A DNA stretch of 57,400 nucleotides from Mycobacterium innocens (lineage in GTDB: Bacteria > Actinomycetota > Actinomycetes > Mycobacteriales > Mycobacteriaceae): NCBI RefSeq assembly GCF_900566055.1, contig NZ_UPHQ01000248.1:1-57400 (forward strand), written 5' to 3'. A program made the translations under genes and the position numbers. Numbering within the stretch: the stretch's first letter is position 1; each line of letters opens with the position of its first letter. The notes under the pieces are model-generated. The model saw only the letters and a list, made by a program, of their open reading frames with translations, made no database searches and had not been told where the DNA came from. Below are positions 43,897-56,685 of the stretch, piece by piece.

Positions 43897-45099
43897 ATGG
43901 ATCCGCGAACGCGGCCACCGTACAAGATCATCGGTCTGCTGGGGCTGATGGTGTTGGCGCTCGTCGGCGCCGGGCTCTACGCGCAGTTTCGCGGGGCTTT
44001 CATCCCGAAGACCACGTTGACGATGCTGGCTCCGCGCGCGGGTCTGGTGACCGACCCGGGCGCCAAGGTCACGTACAACGGTGTGCAGATCGGGCGGGTG
44101 GCCAGCATTTCGGAGGTCACGCGGGACGGCGTTCCGGCGGCCAAGCTGGTGCTGGATGTCGATCCGAAGTACATCGACTCGATTCCGGCCAATGTGGGCG
44201 GCGAGATCAAGGCGACGACGGTCTTCGGCAACAAGTACGTGTCGCTGACGTCACCGAAAAACGCTGATCCCCAACACATCACCCCGTCCATGGTGATCAA
44301 CGCGACGGCGGTGACGACGGAATTCAACACGCTGTTCCAGACGCTGACGGCCATTGCCGAAAAGGTCGATCCGGTCAAACTCAACCTGACGCTGGGCGCG
44401 GCCGCTCAGGCCCTGAGCGGCCTCGGGGACAGGTTCGGCGCCGCACTGGTCAACGGCAGCGCCATCCTCGACGACGTGAACCCGCGGCTGCCGATGGTCC
44501 GGGCCGACATCGCGGGCCTGGCGGCCCTGGGCGACGTCTACGCCGACGCGGCGCCGGACTTGTGGACTGCGCTGGACCAGGCAGTCACCACCGCGCGAGC
44601 CATGAACCACGGGCGGGCCGGCCTTGATGCGGCATTGCTGGCGGCGGTTGGGTTGGGCGACAACGGTTCTGACGTGTTCGGTCGTGGCGGGCCCTACCTG
44701 GCCCGGGGGGCCGCCGATCTGGTTGTTCCTAGCCAACTGCTCGACGAGTACAGCCCCGAAATCTTCTGTACCATCCGCAACTACGACGAAGTCGGGCCCA
44801 AAATCCGGGCTGCCCTCGGCTTCACCGGCTACTCGCTGGGGGCCGCTTCCGGCAGCATTACCGGCGCACCGAGCCCCTACATCTATCCGGAGAACCTGCC
44901 GCGGGTCAACGCCCGGGGAGGACCCGGTGGAAAACCGGGGTGCTGGCAACCGATCACTCACGACTTGTGGCCGGCCCCGTTTCTGGTGATGGACGTGGGC
45001 GCCAGCGTGGCGCCCTATAACCATGTCGAACTCGGCCAGCCGATGTTCACCGAATATGTCTGGGGACGTCAGTTCGGCGAGTACACGATCAATCCTTGA
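43897..45099 (+). CDS. Orphan MceA-type Mce-family protein
   Basis: 400 residues. One N-terminal membrane helix (IIGLLGLMVLALVGAGLYA) is followed by the MlaD/Mce domain (LTMLAPRAGLVTDPGAKVTYNGVQIGRV, EIKATTVFGNKYVSL), a long helical region (150-280) and the C-terminal GEYTINP ending typical of MceA proteins. In complete mce loci the gene is preceded by yrbEA/yrbEB and followed by mceB-F; none of these are here. It may join another Mce complex or act alone in lipid traffic. TAGGGT lies nine bases before the ATG. Confidence 0.8.
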   Translation: MDPRTRPPYKIIGLLGLMVLALVGAGLYAQFRGAFIPKTTLTMLAPRAGLVTDPGAKVTYNGVQIGRVASISEVTRDGVPAAKLVLDVDPKYIDSIPANVGGEIKATTVFGNKYVSLTSPKNADPQHITPSMVINATAVTTEFNTLFQTLTAIAEKVDPVKLNLTLGAAAQALSGLGDRFGAALVNGSAILDDVNPRLPMVRADIAGLAALGDVYADAAPDLWTALDQAVTTARAMNHGRAGLDAALLAAVGLGDNGSDVFGRGGPYLARGAADLVVPSQLLDEYSPEIFCTIRNYDEVGPKIRAALGFTGYSLGAASGSITGAPSPYIYPENLPRVNARGGPGGKPGCWQPITHDLWPAPFLVMDVGASVAPYNHVELGQPMFTEYVWGRQFGEYTINP

Positions 45100-45123
45100 C
45101 GGAGGCCAGGGGCGGGAAAATCG

Positions 45124-46386
45124 ATGGGGCTCTGGCCGTTGCGGCTGCTTGCCGCTGCGCTAACACCGGTGCTGGCGCTCACCGGTTGTAGCTACGCCGG
45201 CCGACATTCGGACGCGGCCGCGCACAACTGCCGCACCTTGGCCGCCGACCCGGGTTGGTATGGCGACAACCGCGAGCGCATCGACGCGATGATCACCCGG
45301 CTGGGCAGCTGCGGCAAGGCCGAATCGGCCACCGCCAGCGCTCCCCTGGCGCTGTTCGACTGGGACAACACCATGGTCCGAAACGACGTCGGCAACGCCA
45401 CGTTCTATTGGATGATCAACAACTCCAAAATCCGTCAACCCGCCGGCGGCAACTGGTCCACCACCAGCGCATACCTCACCACTGAAGCGGCAGCGGCGTT
45501 GGCCGCCGCTTGCGGTGGCCTCGCGGATCCCGGACAACCGCTGCCCACCGGCTCCAATACCAGCTGCGCTGATGAGCTGGTGACCGTTTATACCAGGCAC
45601 GAAACCCGTTCGGGGGCATCGGCGTTCACCGGTTACAACCGCCGCCGCATACAACCCGGCGACGCCTGGGCGGCCCAGCTGCTCGCCGGCTGGACCGACG
45701 CCGAGATCACCGAATTCGCTACCGCGGCCAGGAAGCAGAACCTCGACGCCACCCAGGGATCCGGGCAGACCGTGGGCAGTACCCGACAGACCGGTTGGGT
45801 GCGCTACTACACACAGATGCGAGACCTCGTCGGCACGCTGCAAGCCAACGGGTTCGGCGTGCGGATTATCTCCGCGTCGGCTGAGCCGGTGGTCCGGGTG
45901 TGGGCGACCGACATCGGCATCCCGGCTGACCACGTGATGGGCGTGCGCACAGACCATGACGGTGACGTCCTGACGCCCCGCCTTGGGTGGTGCGGCGGCG
46001 AACCGTCGATGCCCTTCAACGAGGGCAAGCGGTGCCGGGTCAACGAGCAACTGTTCGGCGTCCAGGGCGCAGCTGCCTTCCAGCAGTCTCCGGAGCAGCG
46101 TCGGCAGGTGTTCGCCGCAGGCGACTCCGACGGAGACGTGTCGTTCATCACGGACGCGACCGCGCTGCGCCTGGTCCTGAATCGCAACCAGATCGAGTTG
46201 ATGTGCTGGGCGTACGCCAATGCCGACGGCAATTGGATGGTCAACCCGGTCTTTGTCAATCCGCTGCCGATGAGCCCGCCCTACCCGTGCGCAACCCAGG
46301 GATTCGACGAGCCCGACGGCGGCCGGGCGCCGCTGCGCCAAGCCGACGGCACCGTGTTGCCCGACCAGCAGGACCGGGTCCACTGA
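45124..46386 (+). CDS. Lipoprotein of the HAD phosphatase superfamily
   Basis: 420 residues. The signal peptide ends with a lipobox LALTGC (Cys21), so the protein is anchored outside. HAD motif I is ALFDWDNTMV (D-x-D-x-T), motif II is the Ser in RIISASAEP, and motif IV is AAGDSDGDVSFI. Multiple Cys suggest disulfides in the mature protein. The large insertion between motifs I and II (about 100-240) would be the cap. It starts 24 bases after the Mce-like gene and is probably co-transcribed with it. The substrate is unknown; an envelope phosphate ester is plausible. Confidence 0.8.
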   Translation: MGLWPLRLLAAALTPVLALTGCSYAGRHSDAAAHNCRTLAADPGWYGDNRERIDAMITRLGSCGKAESATASAPLALFDWDNTMVRNDVGNATFYWMINNSKIRQPAGGNWSTTSAYLTTEAAAALAAACGGLADPGQPLPTGSNTSCADELVTVYTRHETRSGASAFTGYNRRRIQPGDAWAAQLLAGWTDAEITEFATAARKQNLDATQGSGQTVGSTRQTGWVRYYTQMRDLVGTLQANGFGVRIISASAEPVVRVWATDIGIPADHVMGVRTDHDGDVLTPRLGWCGGEPSMPFNEGKRCRVNEQLFGVQGAAAFQQSPEQRRQVFAAGDSDGDVSFITDATALRLVLNRNQIELMCWAYANADGNWMVNPVFVNPLPMSPPYPCATQGFDEPDGGRAPLRQADGTVLPDQQDRVH

Positions 46387-46595
46387 AAACTGAACCCGGT
46401 GATACCCAGCCGCCACAAGCAGATTGCCAGCGGGTAGCCAGGCGGTGCTAAATTGGCTGTCGCACAAGCGTTGTAGACTTGGCTCACATCGCATTCATCC
46501 GCTTCGATAGCGGGGAGCGCTCTCACTCTGCATCGGCGCACAAAGTGTGAGATCCTCTCCGTGCCGTAATCACCTCTACCTAAGGCGGTGTTCCG

Positions 46596-48194
46596 ATGCC
46601 CAGAATCCCTTCAAGCGATGGCGGCCGGGCCGCCGAGCGTAGCCTGGCTCCGATCATCGTCACCCGGCGAGGCAAAATCGCCCGCCTGGAATCCAGCCTT
46701 ACCCCGCACGAGGCACAGCTCGAAGATCTGGTTTTTTTGCGAAAGGCGTTGAACCGGGCCAATATTCCGTTTCTGTTGGTTCGCGACCACAAGAACGGGC
46801 CGATCCTGGCCATCGACATCCGACTGCGTCCCGCGGTCGAGCATGCCCTTGCTGCGGCGTGCAGCACCGAGCCGATGTACGCCAAGACAATCGACCAGAA
46901 GGGCATTCCTGCGGTGTTGCTGGCCAATGGCCGGCTTTCCGCAATGGGTGATCCGCGAATCCTCAGGCTGTATCGGCAACGGATTGCGCCGGGCGGATTT
47001 CGGTATGGTCCGGCATTCGGAGTTGAGCTTCAATTCTGGGTTTTCGACGAGACGGTGATCCGTTGTCCGGTGGAGAACTCACTCACCCGCAAAGTGTTGC
47101 CCCGCAATGAGCTGGTCCCGGCGACGGTCAAGTTGTACGGGTACAAATGGCCGACGCTGGAGGGAATGTTCACGCCCCACGCCAGCGACGTGACATTCGA
47201 CGTTGACCTGGTGTTCTCCTGGGTCGACGGCAGTGACCCGGTTTTCCGGGCGCGGCGCGCCGCGCAAATGTCGCAGTATGTGGTGGGCGAAGGCGACGAC
47301 GCCGAAGCGCGGATCAGGCAAATTGATGAGTTGAAATACGCGCTGCGGTCGGTCAACATGTTTGCCCCGTGGATCCGTCGCATCTTCATTGCGACCGATT
47401 CAGCCCCGCCGCGGTGGTTAGCCGACCATCCGAAAATCACCATCGTTCGAGCCGAGGACCACTTCTCGGATCGTGCCGCATTGCCTACCTACAATTCGCA
47501 TGCGGTGGAGAGCCAGCTGCACCACATCCCGGGGCTGAGCGAGCATTTCCTGTATTCCAACGACGACATGTTCTTCGGGCGGCCGGTCAAGGCCAGCATG
47601 TTCTTCTCCCCCGGCGGCGTCACGAAGTTCATCGAGGCCAAGACCCGGATAGGGCTGGGCGCCAACGATCCGGACCGCAGTGGTCATGAGAACGCGGCCC
47701 GAGTCAACCGGCGGCTGCTGTTCGAGCGGTTCGGGCACCTGATCACGCGCCATCTCGAGCACACCGCGGTCCCGCTGCGCAAAAGCGTGCTCATCGAGAT
47801 GGAGCAGGAGTTCCCGGAGGAATTCGCGCACACCCGGGCCAGCGCGTTCCGGTCGGCCACCGACATCTCGGTAACCAACTCGCTGTACCACTACTACGCG
47901 CTGATGACCGGCCGTGCCGTCCAACAGGAAAATGCCAAGGTCCGCTACGTCGACACCACCACCCACGCGGGCCTGGACCTGCTGGAGGAATTGCGGAAAC
48001 ACCGCCAGTACCACTTCTTCTGCCTGAACGACGGGAGCTTCCCCGAAGTCGACCCGGTCGAGCGGGCACAACGGGTGGTCAGTTTCTTGGAGCGGTACTT
48101 TCCGATCCCCGCGCCGTGGGAGAAGGTCGCCGCGGACGTCAGCGGGCCGGCCCCGGACGCGCCGCTGGCGTCAGCACCATTGGAGGCTGGCTGA
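46596..48194 (+). CDS. cpsY: Stealth-type exopolysaccharide phosphotransferase CpsY
   Basis: 532 residues, as in M. tuberculosis. Stealth regions are in order: CR1 at about 205-225 ([17 protein letters not shown]), CR2 ([20 protein letters not shown], then YSNDDMFFG), CR3 ([20 protein letters not shown]) and CR4 near the end. Such enzymes transfer hexose-1-phosphate to capsule glycans and relate to GlcNAc-phosphotransferase of animals. The 209-base upstream gap has an imperfect inverted repeat (CTCACTCTG/CAAAGTGTGAG, 46523-46550). Its 3' end overlaps the convergent phosphodiesterase gene by 56 bases. Confidence 0.92.
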   Translation: MPRIPSSDGGRAAERSLAPIIVTRRGKIARLESSLTPHEAQLEDLVFLRKALNRANIPFLLVRDHKNGPILAIDIRLRPAVEHALAAACSTEPMYAKTIDQKGIPAVLLANGRLSAMGDPRILRLYRQRIAPGGFRYGPAFGVELQFWVFDETVIRCPVENSLTRKVLPRNELVPATVKLYGYKWPTLEGMFTPHASDVTFDVDLVFSWVDGSDPVFRARRAAQMSQYVVGEGDDAEARIRQIDELKYALRSVNMFAPWIRRIFIATDSAPPRWLADHPKITIVRAEDHFSDRAALPTYNSHAVESQLHHIPGLSEHFLYSNDDMFFGRPVKASMFFSPGGVTKFIEAKTRIGLGANDPDRSGHENAARVNRRLLFERFGHLITRHLEHTAVPLRKSVLIEMEQEFPEEFAHTRASAFRSATDISVTNSLYHYYALMTGRAVQQENAKVRYVDTTTHAGLDLLEELRKHRQYHFFCLNDGSFPEVDPVERAQRVVSFLERYFPIPAPWEKVAADVSGPAPDAPLASAPLEAG

Positions 48195-49095
48195 ACAGCG
48201 AATCGCGCCGTGACGGCTCGATGAACATCCCGCTTTCGGCGATCTGACGTTTCGCCTGGGCGGGAGAGACAAAGGTGCCCACGGTTTTTCCGCTACCGAG
48301 CGGGATCACCGAATGCACCACGGTGTCTTGGTAGACGTGCACCAGGTTGCATCCCTGCGCGCCGTCCCTGCCGCGGGTTGCGCCTGCGGCAACGGTGAGG
48401 TCCTGGGTGTAGCAGGTGGCCGATGCCACCGACACCGGGATCCCGACGAAGGTGGCGTTCGTCGAGTAGTGCAGGTGCCCAGCCAGAATGGACCGCACGT
48501 CGCTGCCGTCGAGTACCCGGCCCAGGGCGGCCTGATCCCGGAGTTCCACCGTGACCGCGAGGTCCAAGACACTGGGGATCGGCGGATGATGCAGCGCCAG
48601 GATGGTGCCGTGCGGTGCCGGAGTCGCCAATTGCGTGGCCAGCCAGCTCAATTGGGAGCGTCGCAGTTCGCCGTGATGGTATCCGGGTACCGAGGTATCC
48701 AGGGTGATGATCCGCAGGCCGTCGATCATATGCACCCGGTCCAGCGGCGCCATCGACGGCGCCTCGTCGAGCAGGAAGCTGCGCAGCGCTGCCCGGTCGT
48801 CGTGGTTGCCCATCACCCAGATGAGTTCGGCGCCAAGCTCGGCCGCGAACGGTTCCACCTCGGCTCGCAGCTTGCGATACGCCTGTGCCTCGCCGGTGTC
48901 GGCCAGGTCGCCGGTGAAGACGATGGCATCCGGACACAACCCGGAGTGGGTCAGCTGGTCGAGCAGCTCACCCAGCCGGCCGTCGGCATCCACAGCGCCG
49001 TATAGGGGACCATCCCCGCCGACGAGATGCGTGTCGCTGATATGTAGGAGAACGTATTCCGGCCGCGGATGCTCCGCGGCCCTAAGTCTGTGCAC
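48139..49095 (-). CDS. Class III cyclic-nucleotide phosphodiesterase (Rv0805 homologue)
   Basis: 318 residues from GTG 49095, the same length as M. tuberculosis Rv0805. Metallophosphoesterase motifs are in order: [29 protein letters not shown] and AGHLHYST, giving a two-metal site. Rv0805 hydrolyses cAMP (better 2',3'-cyclic nucleotides) and affects the cell envelope. The longer frame to 49149 adds a poorly conserved segment. Its last 18 codons overlap the end of cpsY on the opposite strand. Confidence 0.92.
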   Translation of the reverse strand: MHRLRAAEHPRPEYVLLHISDTHLVGGDGPLYGAVDADGRLGELLDQLTHSGLCPDAIVFTGDLADTGEAQAYRKLRAEVEPFAAELGAELIWVMGNHDDRAALRSFLLDEAPSMAPLDRVHMIDGLRIITLDTSVPGYHHGELRRSQLSWLATQLATPAPHGTILALHHPPIPSVLDLAVTVELRDQAALGRVLDGSDVRSILAGHLHYSTNATFVGIPVSVASATCYTQDLTVAAGATRGRDGAQGCNLVHVYQDTVVHSVIPLGSGKTVGTFVSPAQAKRQIAESGMFIEPSRRDSLFSQPPMVLTPAARPGPAR

Positions 49096-49145
49096 CTGAG
49101 GTGCCAACCCTCTCGGTCTGGTGATCGCTGGAAAAGCACAGCCCG

Positions 49146-49778
49146 TCAAGTATAACGGCGTGCCAGTGTGCCCGCAGCGCTCGCCCGCCGGCGCCGCTGG
49201 ACGGTCAGCGCCGCAACCGCGCCGGCCTCATTGATCGCCAGATGCGTCAGGATCGGCGCCGCCAGGCTGCCGCAACGCTCGGCCAGCCATCCGAACACCC
49301 ACCCCGCAAGGCCGGTGACCAGTACCGTGGGCACCAGCGGCGCACCCGTCGCGCGCGCGTCGGCAATGTGGGAAAGGCCGAAGGCGCCGGCCTGCAGCAG
49401 CCGCCCACCCGCCGGGCCGAATGCCTGAGTCCCGGTGGTGGCCAGCGCCGCCCGAAATGCGGCCTCCTCGGCCCACACCGTGCCGATGGGTATGTGCAGT
49501 ACCAGCCATCCCGGCGCCGACGCCGGCAACGGCCGCGCCGACATCGACAATCGCACCGCGGGCACCGGTGTCGTCGCCGCGATCGCCGTCGTCGCCGCTG
49601 CCGCGGCCGTCGAGCCCAGCCGCAATCCCGCCCACAGCCGCGGCGGACGAAGACCCAGTGGCGCCCGGGTCAGCCACACCAGCAACCACCCCAGCCCCGC
49701 CTGCAGCGGTACCCGCCACGCGGTGGGCAGCCGTGGGGCGACAAAGCTCCAGCCGACCAGGCCGGCGGCCAAAGACAC
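49146..49778 (-). CDS. CPBP-family intramembrane metalloprotease (Rv0804 homologue)
   Basis: 210 residues from GTG 49778, beginning [15 protein letters not shown]. The Abi/CPBP motifs are present: EE-x3-R in [12 protein letters not shown]-x3-H in AFGLSHI and HLAIN near the end. About six membrane helices are predicted. The start overlaps no gene; it follows purL by 14 bases, so it is co-transcribed. The frame extension to 50051 runs antisense-free through purL codons and is not coding. Relatives cleave prenylated or membrane substrates; the substrate is unknown. Confidence 0.8.
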   Translation of the reverse strand: MSLAAGLVGWSFVAPRLPTAWRVPLQAGLGWLLVWLTRAPLGLRPPRLWAGLRLGSTAAAAATTAIAATTPVPAVRLSMSARPLPASAPGWLVLHIPIGTVWAEEAAFRAALATTGTQAFGPAGGRLLQAGAFGLSHIADARATGAPLVPTVLVTGLAGWVFGWLAERCGSLAAPILTHLAINEAGAVAALTVQRRRRASAAGTLARRYT

Positions 49779-49792
49779 TGCGCGAAAACGAC

Positions 49793-52159
<2,367 letters not shown>

Positions 52160-52194
52160 TCACAGCCACGTCACGCTCGCCCGAGACGCTCGAG

Positions 52195-52542
52195 TTACCG
52201 TCCCGCCACGCAGAACAGGTTGCCCTCCGGGTCGGCCAGTACCACCCAGCGGAAGTTCTCGCCGAACTGGTGCCGCTCCACCTCGGTGGCACCGCCGGCC
52301 GTCAACCGCGCCACTTCGGCGTCCACATCCTCGGCGGTGAAATCCAGATGTACCCGGTTCTTCCCCGGTGTGGGATCGGGCACCTTCTGAAACCCCAGCC
52401 GCGGCACTTGGTCGCGGGCCACCACGATGAATTCGCCCGCCAGCAACTCGCGTGTGGTACCGCCGAAGTGCTCGGCCCACCAGCCGGCCAGCCGCACCGG
52501 GTCGTCGCAGTCGAAAGTGACCATCTCCACGCTGAGCGCCAT
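52195..52542 (-). CDS. VOC/glyoxalase-like protein (Rv0801 homologue)
   Basis: 115 residues. One vicinal-oxygen-chelate fold: VEMVTFDCDDPVRLAGWWAEHFG, NRVHLDFTAEDVDAEVARL with the His of the metal site, and WVVLADPEGNLFCV at the end. Most such small members have no known substrate. ATG 52542 is used. It follows pepC by 11 bases on the same strand. The acetyltransferase Rv0802c found next to purL in M. tuberculosis is absent. Confidence 0.82.
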   Translation of the reverse strand: MALSVEMVTFDCDDPVRLAGWWAEHFGGTTRELLAGEFIVVARDQVPRLGFQKVPDPTPGKNRVHLDFTAEDVDAEVARLTAGGATEVERHQFGENFRWVVLADPEGNLFCVAGR

Positions 52543-52553
52543 AGCCCAAGACC

Positions 52554-53852
52554 CTATGCCCCGGGCGACAGAAACGCTTGCAACGCGGCAGAATACGCGG
52601 CAACGTCGTGCGCGCCCATCAGCTCCCGTGCCGAATGCATCGCAAGCTGGGCAGCACCCACGTCGACGGTGGGGATGCCGGTCCGGGCCGACGCCAGCGG
52701 CCCGATGGTCGACCCGCACGGCAGGTCGGCCCGATGCTCATACCGCTGCAGCGGCACACCGGCCTGCCGGCAGGCCATCGCGAACGCCGCGGCGGTACGC
52801 CCGTCGGTGGCGTATCGCAGATTCGGGTGCACCTTGAGCACCGGCCCGGCGTTGACTTCGATGAGGTGGCCCGGCTCGTGCCGATCGGGGTAATTGGGGT
52901 GGGTGGCATGGGCCATGTCGGCCGACGCCAGCAGCGACGCCGGCAGCAGCCGCAGGAAGTCCTCCCGGTTGCCGTTGGCGGCCAACACGATCCGTTCCAG
53001 CACGGTACCCAGCAGGTTTGACTGCGCGCCGCGGTCCGAGGACGAACCGACCTCCTCATGGTCGAACATCACCAAAACCGGCAGCACATCGCGCGGCCGG
53101 GCGGAAAGCAGCGCTTCCAGCCCGGCATAGCAACTGGCCTGGTTGTCCAGCCGCGGCGCGCTCAGCAGGCCGCTGTCGGCGCCGATCACCGCTGCCGGGG
53201 TCAGGTCATGCGTCATCAGGTCGACGGCCAGCACGTCGGACGCGGTCACTGCGGCGCGGTCAGCGACATAGTCGACAAAAGCACCGGGTGTCGCACCAAC
53301 CCCCCAGACCGCGTTGACGTGCCGTTGGGGATCCAGCGTCAGCGACTTGCGGTCCTCGGCCAGATGGATGGCCAGCTGCGGCACCCGAAGAATCGGCTCG
53401 TCGATGCGAACCAGCCGGTGACGCACCGCGGAGCCGTCTCGCACCGACAGCCGCCCGCTGACGCCCAGGTCGCGGTCCAACCAGGAATTGAGCCACGCTC
53501 CTCCGTACGGCTCCAGCGCCACCACCCGCCAGCCGGCGACCAGCCGGTCCGGGTGCTGTTTGACCCGCAAATTAGGACTGTCGGTGTGCGCGCCGACGAT
53601 CCGAAACGGTGCGGGGGCGGCGGTGGCGTGATCGCTGTTCCAGGCGACCAGCGAGCCGGCCCGGACGGTGAAGTAACGGCCCGGCTGCTGCGGCCAACGG
53701 TCGGTTTCGCTGAGTTCGGTGTATCCGGCGTCCAGCAACCGCCGGGCCGCGGTGGCGCACACGTGAAACGGCGACGGCGAGGCGTCGATGAACTCGCAGA
53801 GGCCTCGCGCACTGGCTGTGGGTGTGGGCCCGCCGGACATGCTCACCATCAT
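52554..53852 (-). CDS. pepC: M18-family aminopeptidase PepC
   Basis: 432 residues. M18 (aspartyl aminopeptidase) metal ligands and catalytic residues: [44 protein letters not shown] and the C-terminal MHSARE. It cleaves N-terminal acidic residues in the cytoplasm as a large tetrahedral assembly. Three in-frame ATGs (53852, 53849, 53840) are possible. It is divergent from the DyP gene, with only 40 bases between starts. Confidence 0.92.
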   Translation of the reverse strand: MMVSMSGGPTPTASARGLCEFIDASPSPFHVCATAARRLLDAGYTELSETDRWPQQPGRYFTVRAGSLVAWNSDHATAAPAPFRIVGAHTDSPNLRVKQHPDRLVAGWRVVALEPYGGAWLNSWLDRDLGVSGRLSVRDGSAVRHRLVRIDEPILRVPQLAIHLAEDRKSLTLDPQRHVNAVWGVGATPGAFVDYVADRAAVTASDVLAVDLMTHDLTPAAVIGADSGLLSAPRLDNQASCYAGLEALLSARPRDVLPVLVMFDHEEVGSSSDRGAQSNLLGTVLERIVLAANGNREDFLRLLPASLLASADMAHATHPNYPDRHEPGHLIEVNAGPVLKVHPNLRYATDGRTAAAFAMACRQAGVPLQRYEHRADLPCGSTIGPLASARTGIPTVDVGAAQLAMHSARELMGAHDVAAYSAALQAFLSPGA

Positions 53853-53879
53853 GGCTGTCGGGGACCAGGTGGTCCACGC

Positions 53880-53885
53880 TAGGGT
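53880..53885 (+). promoter_or_regulatory. -10 element of the leaderless DyP-encapsulin promoter
   Basis: TAGGGT lies seven bases before GTG 53893, so transcription should begin on the start codon. It supports GTG 53893 as the start. Confidence 0.55.
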
Positions 53886-53892
53886 CGGCAGA

Positions 53893-54912
53893 GTGCCATC
53901 GGTTCAGCCACAACCTATCCTCGCGCCGCTGACGCCGGCCGCGATTTTTCTCGTGGCCACCATCGACGACGGCGGTGAGCCGGCCGTGCATGACGCGCTG
54001 GCCGACATCTCGGGATTGGTGCGCGCGATAGGGTTTCGCGACCCGAGCAAGAATCTGTCGGTGGTGACCTCGATCGGCTCGCACGCCTGGGACCGGTTGT
54101 TTTCCGGTCCGCGGCCGGCGAAGCTGCATCCGTTCGTCGCGCTGCACGGGCCGCGGCACACCGCGCCGGCCACCCCGGGGGACCTGTTGTTTCACATTCG
54201 CGCCGAGAGTATGGACGTGTGCTTCGAATTGGCCGGGCGCATTCTCAATGCGATGGCCGGCGCGGTCACCGTTGTCGACGAGGTGCACGGATTCCGCTTC
54301 TTCGACAACCGCGATCTGCTGGGTTTCGTCGACGGCACCGAAAACCCAAGCGGCCCAATCGCTGTCAGCGCGACCGCGGTCGGCGACGAGGATCCGGAGT
54401 TCGCCGGCGGCTGCTATGTGCACGTGCAGAAGTATGTGCACGACATGCGGTCCTGGGACTCGCTGTCGGTCACCGAGCAGGAGCGGGTGATCGGGCGCAC
54501 CAAGCTGGAAGACATCGAACTTGGCGATGACCTGAAGCCGGCCAACTCGCATATCGCGCTCAACGTCGTCACTGCCGACGACGGCACCGAGTTGAAGATC
54601 GTGCGACACAACATGCCGTTCGGCGAGGTCGGCAAGGGCGAGTACGGCACGTACTTCATCGGCTATTCACGCGCGCCCGAAGTCACCGAACAGATGCTGC
54701 ACAACATGTTTCTCGGCGATCCCGCCGGAAACACCGACCGCATTCTGGATTTTTCCACGGCAGTCACCGGCGGGCTGTTCTTCTCCCCCACCGTCGACTT
54801 CCTCGACGATCCGCCGCGGCTGCCCCAATCACCGGCGCCCGCTGCGGCGGCCGTGCCGGCCCCCGACGACGGTTCACTCCCGATCGGCAGCCTGAAAGGA
54901 ACCTCCCGATGA
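53893..54912 (+). CDS. dyp: DyP-type haem peroxidase, encapsulin cargo (Rv0799c homologue)
   Basis: 339 residues. The DyP signature G-x-x-D-G is GFVDGTENP (144-152), with the proximal haem His in [16 protein letters not shown]. The C-terminal tail after a Pro/Ala linker, [14 protein letters not shown], is the encapsulin-loading peptide. In M. tuberculosis the homologous peroxidase is packed inside Cfp29 nanocompartments and helps against oxidative stress at acid pH. GTG 53893 starts the conserved [15 protein letters not shown]; the frame upstream overlaps pepC. Its stop overlaps the encapsulin ATG. Confidence 0.93.
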   Translation: MPSVQPQPILAPLTPAAIFLVATIDDGGEPAVHDALADISGLVRAIGFRDPSKNLSVVTSIGSHAWDRLFSGPRPAKLHPFVALHGPRHTAPATPGDLLFHIRAESMDVCFELAGRILNAMAGAVTVVDEVHGFRFFDNRDLLGFVDGTENPSGPIAVSATAVGDEDPEFAGGCYVHVQKYVHDMRSWDSLSVTEQERVIGRTKLEDIELGDDLKPANSHIALNVVTADDGTELKIVRHNMPFGEVGKGEYGTYFIGYSRAPEVTEQMLHNMFLGDPAGNTDRILDFSTAVTGGLFFSPTVDFLDDPPRLPQSPAPAAAAVPAPDDGSLPIGSLKGTSR

Positions 54913-55718
54913 ACAACCTGTACCGCGAACTGGCTCCGGTCACCGAATCAGCTTGGGCCGAAATCGAATTGGAGGCCACCCGGACCTTCAAGCGGCATAT
55001 CGCCGGGCGCCGGGTGGTCGACGTCAGCGGTCCCGGCGGACCGGTCGCCGCGGCGGTCAGCACCGGTCGGCTGCTCGACGTGACCGCGCCCACCGACGGC
55101 GTCATCGCCCACCTGCGTGCCAGCAAACCCCTGGTTCGGCTGCGTGTCCCGTTCACCTTGTCGCGCAACGAGATCGACGACGTCGAGCGTGGTTCCCGGG
55201 ACTCGGACTGGGACCCGGTGAAGGCGGCCGCCAAGAAGCTGGCCTTCGTCGAGGACCGCACCATCTTCGAGGGCTACGCGGCCGCGTCGATCGAGGGCAT
55301 CCGCAGCGCCAGCGCGAACCGCCCGCTGACCTTGCCCGAGGACCCGCGCGAAATCCCGGACGTCATCTCGCAGGCGCTGACCGAGCTGCGCCTGGCCGGC
55401 GTCGACGGGCCGTATTCGGTGCTGCTCGCAGCCGACGTCTACACCAAGGTCAGCGAGACCACCGAGCACGGCTACCCCATCCGCGAACACTTGAACCGGC
55501 TGGTCGACGGCGACATCATCTGGGCGCCGGCCATCGACGGCGCTTTCGTGCTGACCACCCGCGGGGGTGACTTCAACCTGCAGCTGGGCACCGACGTCGC
55601 GATCGGGTACACCAGTCACGACGCCGACACCGTGCAGCTCTATCTTCAGGAAACCCTGACCTTCTTGTGCTACACCGCCGAGGCTTCGGTCGCACTCAGC
55701 CCGCCCTCGTTGCGCTGA
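54909..55718 (+). CDS. cfp29: Encapsulin shell protein Cfp29
   Basis: 269 residues with the family-1 encapsulin (HK97-type) sequence: [20 protein letters not shown] at the start, WDPVKAAAKKLAFVEDRTIFEGY for the E-loop/P-domain and QLYLQETLTFLCYTAEA at the end. It self-assembles into a 60-subunit nanocompartment (T=1). ATGA overlap with the peroxidase gene ensures co-translation of shell and cargo. Confidence 0.95.
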   Translation: MNNLYRELAPVTESAWAEIELEATRTFKRHIAGRRVVDVSGPGGPVAAAVSTGRLLDVTAPTDGVIAHLRASKPLVRLRVPFTLSRNEIDDVERGSRDSDWDPVKAAAKKLAFVEDRTIFEGYAAASIEGIRSASANRPLTLPEDPREIPDVISQALTELRLAGVDGPYSVLLAADVYTKVSETTEHGYPIREHLNRLVDGDIIWAPAIDGAFVLTTRGGDFNLQLGTDVAIGYTSHDADTVQLYLQETLTFLCYTAEASVALSPPSLR

Positions 55719-55722
55719 AACC

Positions 55723-56619
55723 TCAGATCTCCTGGCTGTCACCGAATCTCGGCGGTCGCCGCTGGCTGAAGGCGGCCACCCCTTCTCGGACATCGGCTCC
55801 TTCGTAGGCTTCGACACCGAATCGGATCAGGGCATCGGTATCGGCTGCGGTCAGCGCCCGGCCGTGCATGTTGGCAACCACCTTCGTCGCGCGCATGGTC
55901 ACCGCCGATTGCCGGCAGATCTGACCGACCAGTTTGGCTGTTGCGTCCGGCAATTCGTCTGCAGCGACGACCTTCTGCACCAATCCCCACCGCGCGGCCT
56001 GCTCGACGTCGACCAGCTCTCCGCTGAACAACAGGTACTTCAGTGCCGCCGGACCGATGAGGCCCGCAACGGTATCGGACTCGGTGAGGCCGAGCGTGAC
56101 GCCGAGCTTGCCGATCGGGATGCCAAAGCGCGCGTCGTCGGCCGCGATACGGACATCGCACGCGGCGATCAGTTCGCAGCCGCCACCGACGGCAAGACCA
56201 CGCACCGCCGCGATCACCGGAACCGGTAGTGCGGTCACGGCTCGGAGGCAGGCTGCGACGCTCTCGTTGTAGTTCGCGGCGTCCACGGCGGTCATCCGGG
56301 TGCGCGAAAACTCGCTGATGTCGGCGCCTGCGGCGAACGCCGCATCGCCCGCGCCGCGAACGACAACCGCCCGCAGGTCTGATTCCCGCGCCAGGTCGTC
56401 GAACAGCAGCTTCAGCCGGCGCCAAGCCGCCAGGTTCAATGCGTTGTGCGCCAGCGGATTGCACAAGGTGGTAACCACGACGTTCCGGTGAATCTGCGCG
56501 GCGACGCGATCGATGACCTCCGTGGCCGGCGGCTCGCTGCGAATGATGCGGCTTATCACGCCTTCGAGATCGCCGCCGGACGTGGTGCCGGACTTGCTGT
56601 TTTCCTCGGTGGGGGCCAT
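55723..56619 (-). CDS. Enoyl-CoA hydratase/isomerase family protein
   Basis: 298 residues. The crotonase fold with oxyanion-hole segments AAGADISEF and AVRGLAVGGGCELIAACD; the Glu in GGGCE and the acidic position near LGVTLGLTESD fit the hydratase/isomerase pattern. ATG 56619 is preferred because GAGAGG lies six bases upstream. An extra N-terminal 45 residues precede the crotonase domain. The reaction (hydratase, isomerase or thioesterase) is not fixed. It ends four bases from the convergent encapsulin stop. Confidence 0.82.
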   Translation of the reverse strand: MAPTEENSKSGTTSGGDLEGVISRIIRSEPPATEVIDRVAAQIHRNVVVTTLCNPLAHNALNLAAWRRLKLLFDDLARESDLRAVVVRGAGDAAFAAGADISEFSRTRMTAVDAANYNESVAACLRAVTALPVPVIAAVRGLAVGGGCELIAACDVRIAADDARFGIPIGKLGVTLGLTESDTVAGLIGPAALKYLLFSGELVDVEQAARWGLVQKVVAADELPDATAKLVGQICRQSAVTMRATKVVANMHGRALTAADTDALIRFGVEAYEGADVREGVAAFSQRRPPRFGDSQEI

Positions 56620-56685
56620 GCGCATCCTCTCGCTGCCGTTGCGCACCCGCCGCCCGCGCCGGCTAAGCGACTGACGACACCGTGC

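Noticed and set aside
45104..45117. 14-base match to the tRNA-Phe 3' end (GGCCAGGGGCGGGA) as a second attachment site
   Set aside because: It lies on the wrong side of the tRNA, inside core sequence between the Mce-like and HAD genes, and the match does not extend into the T-loop.
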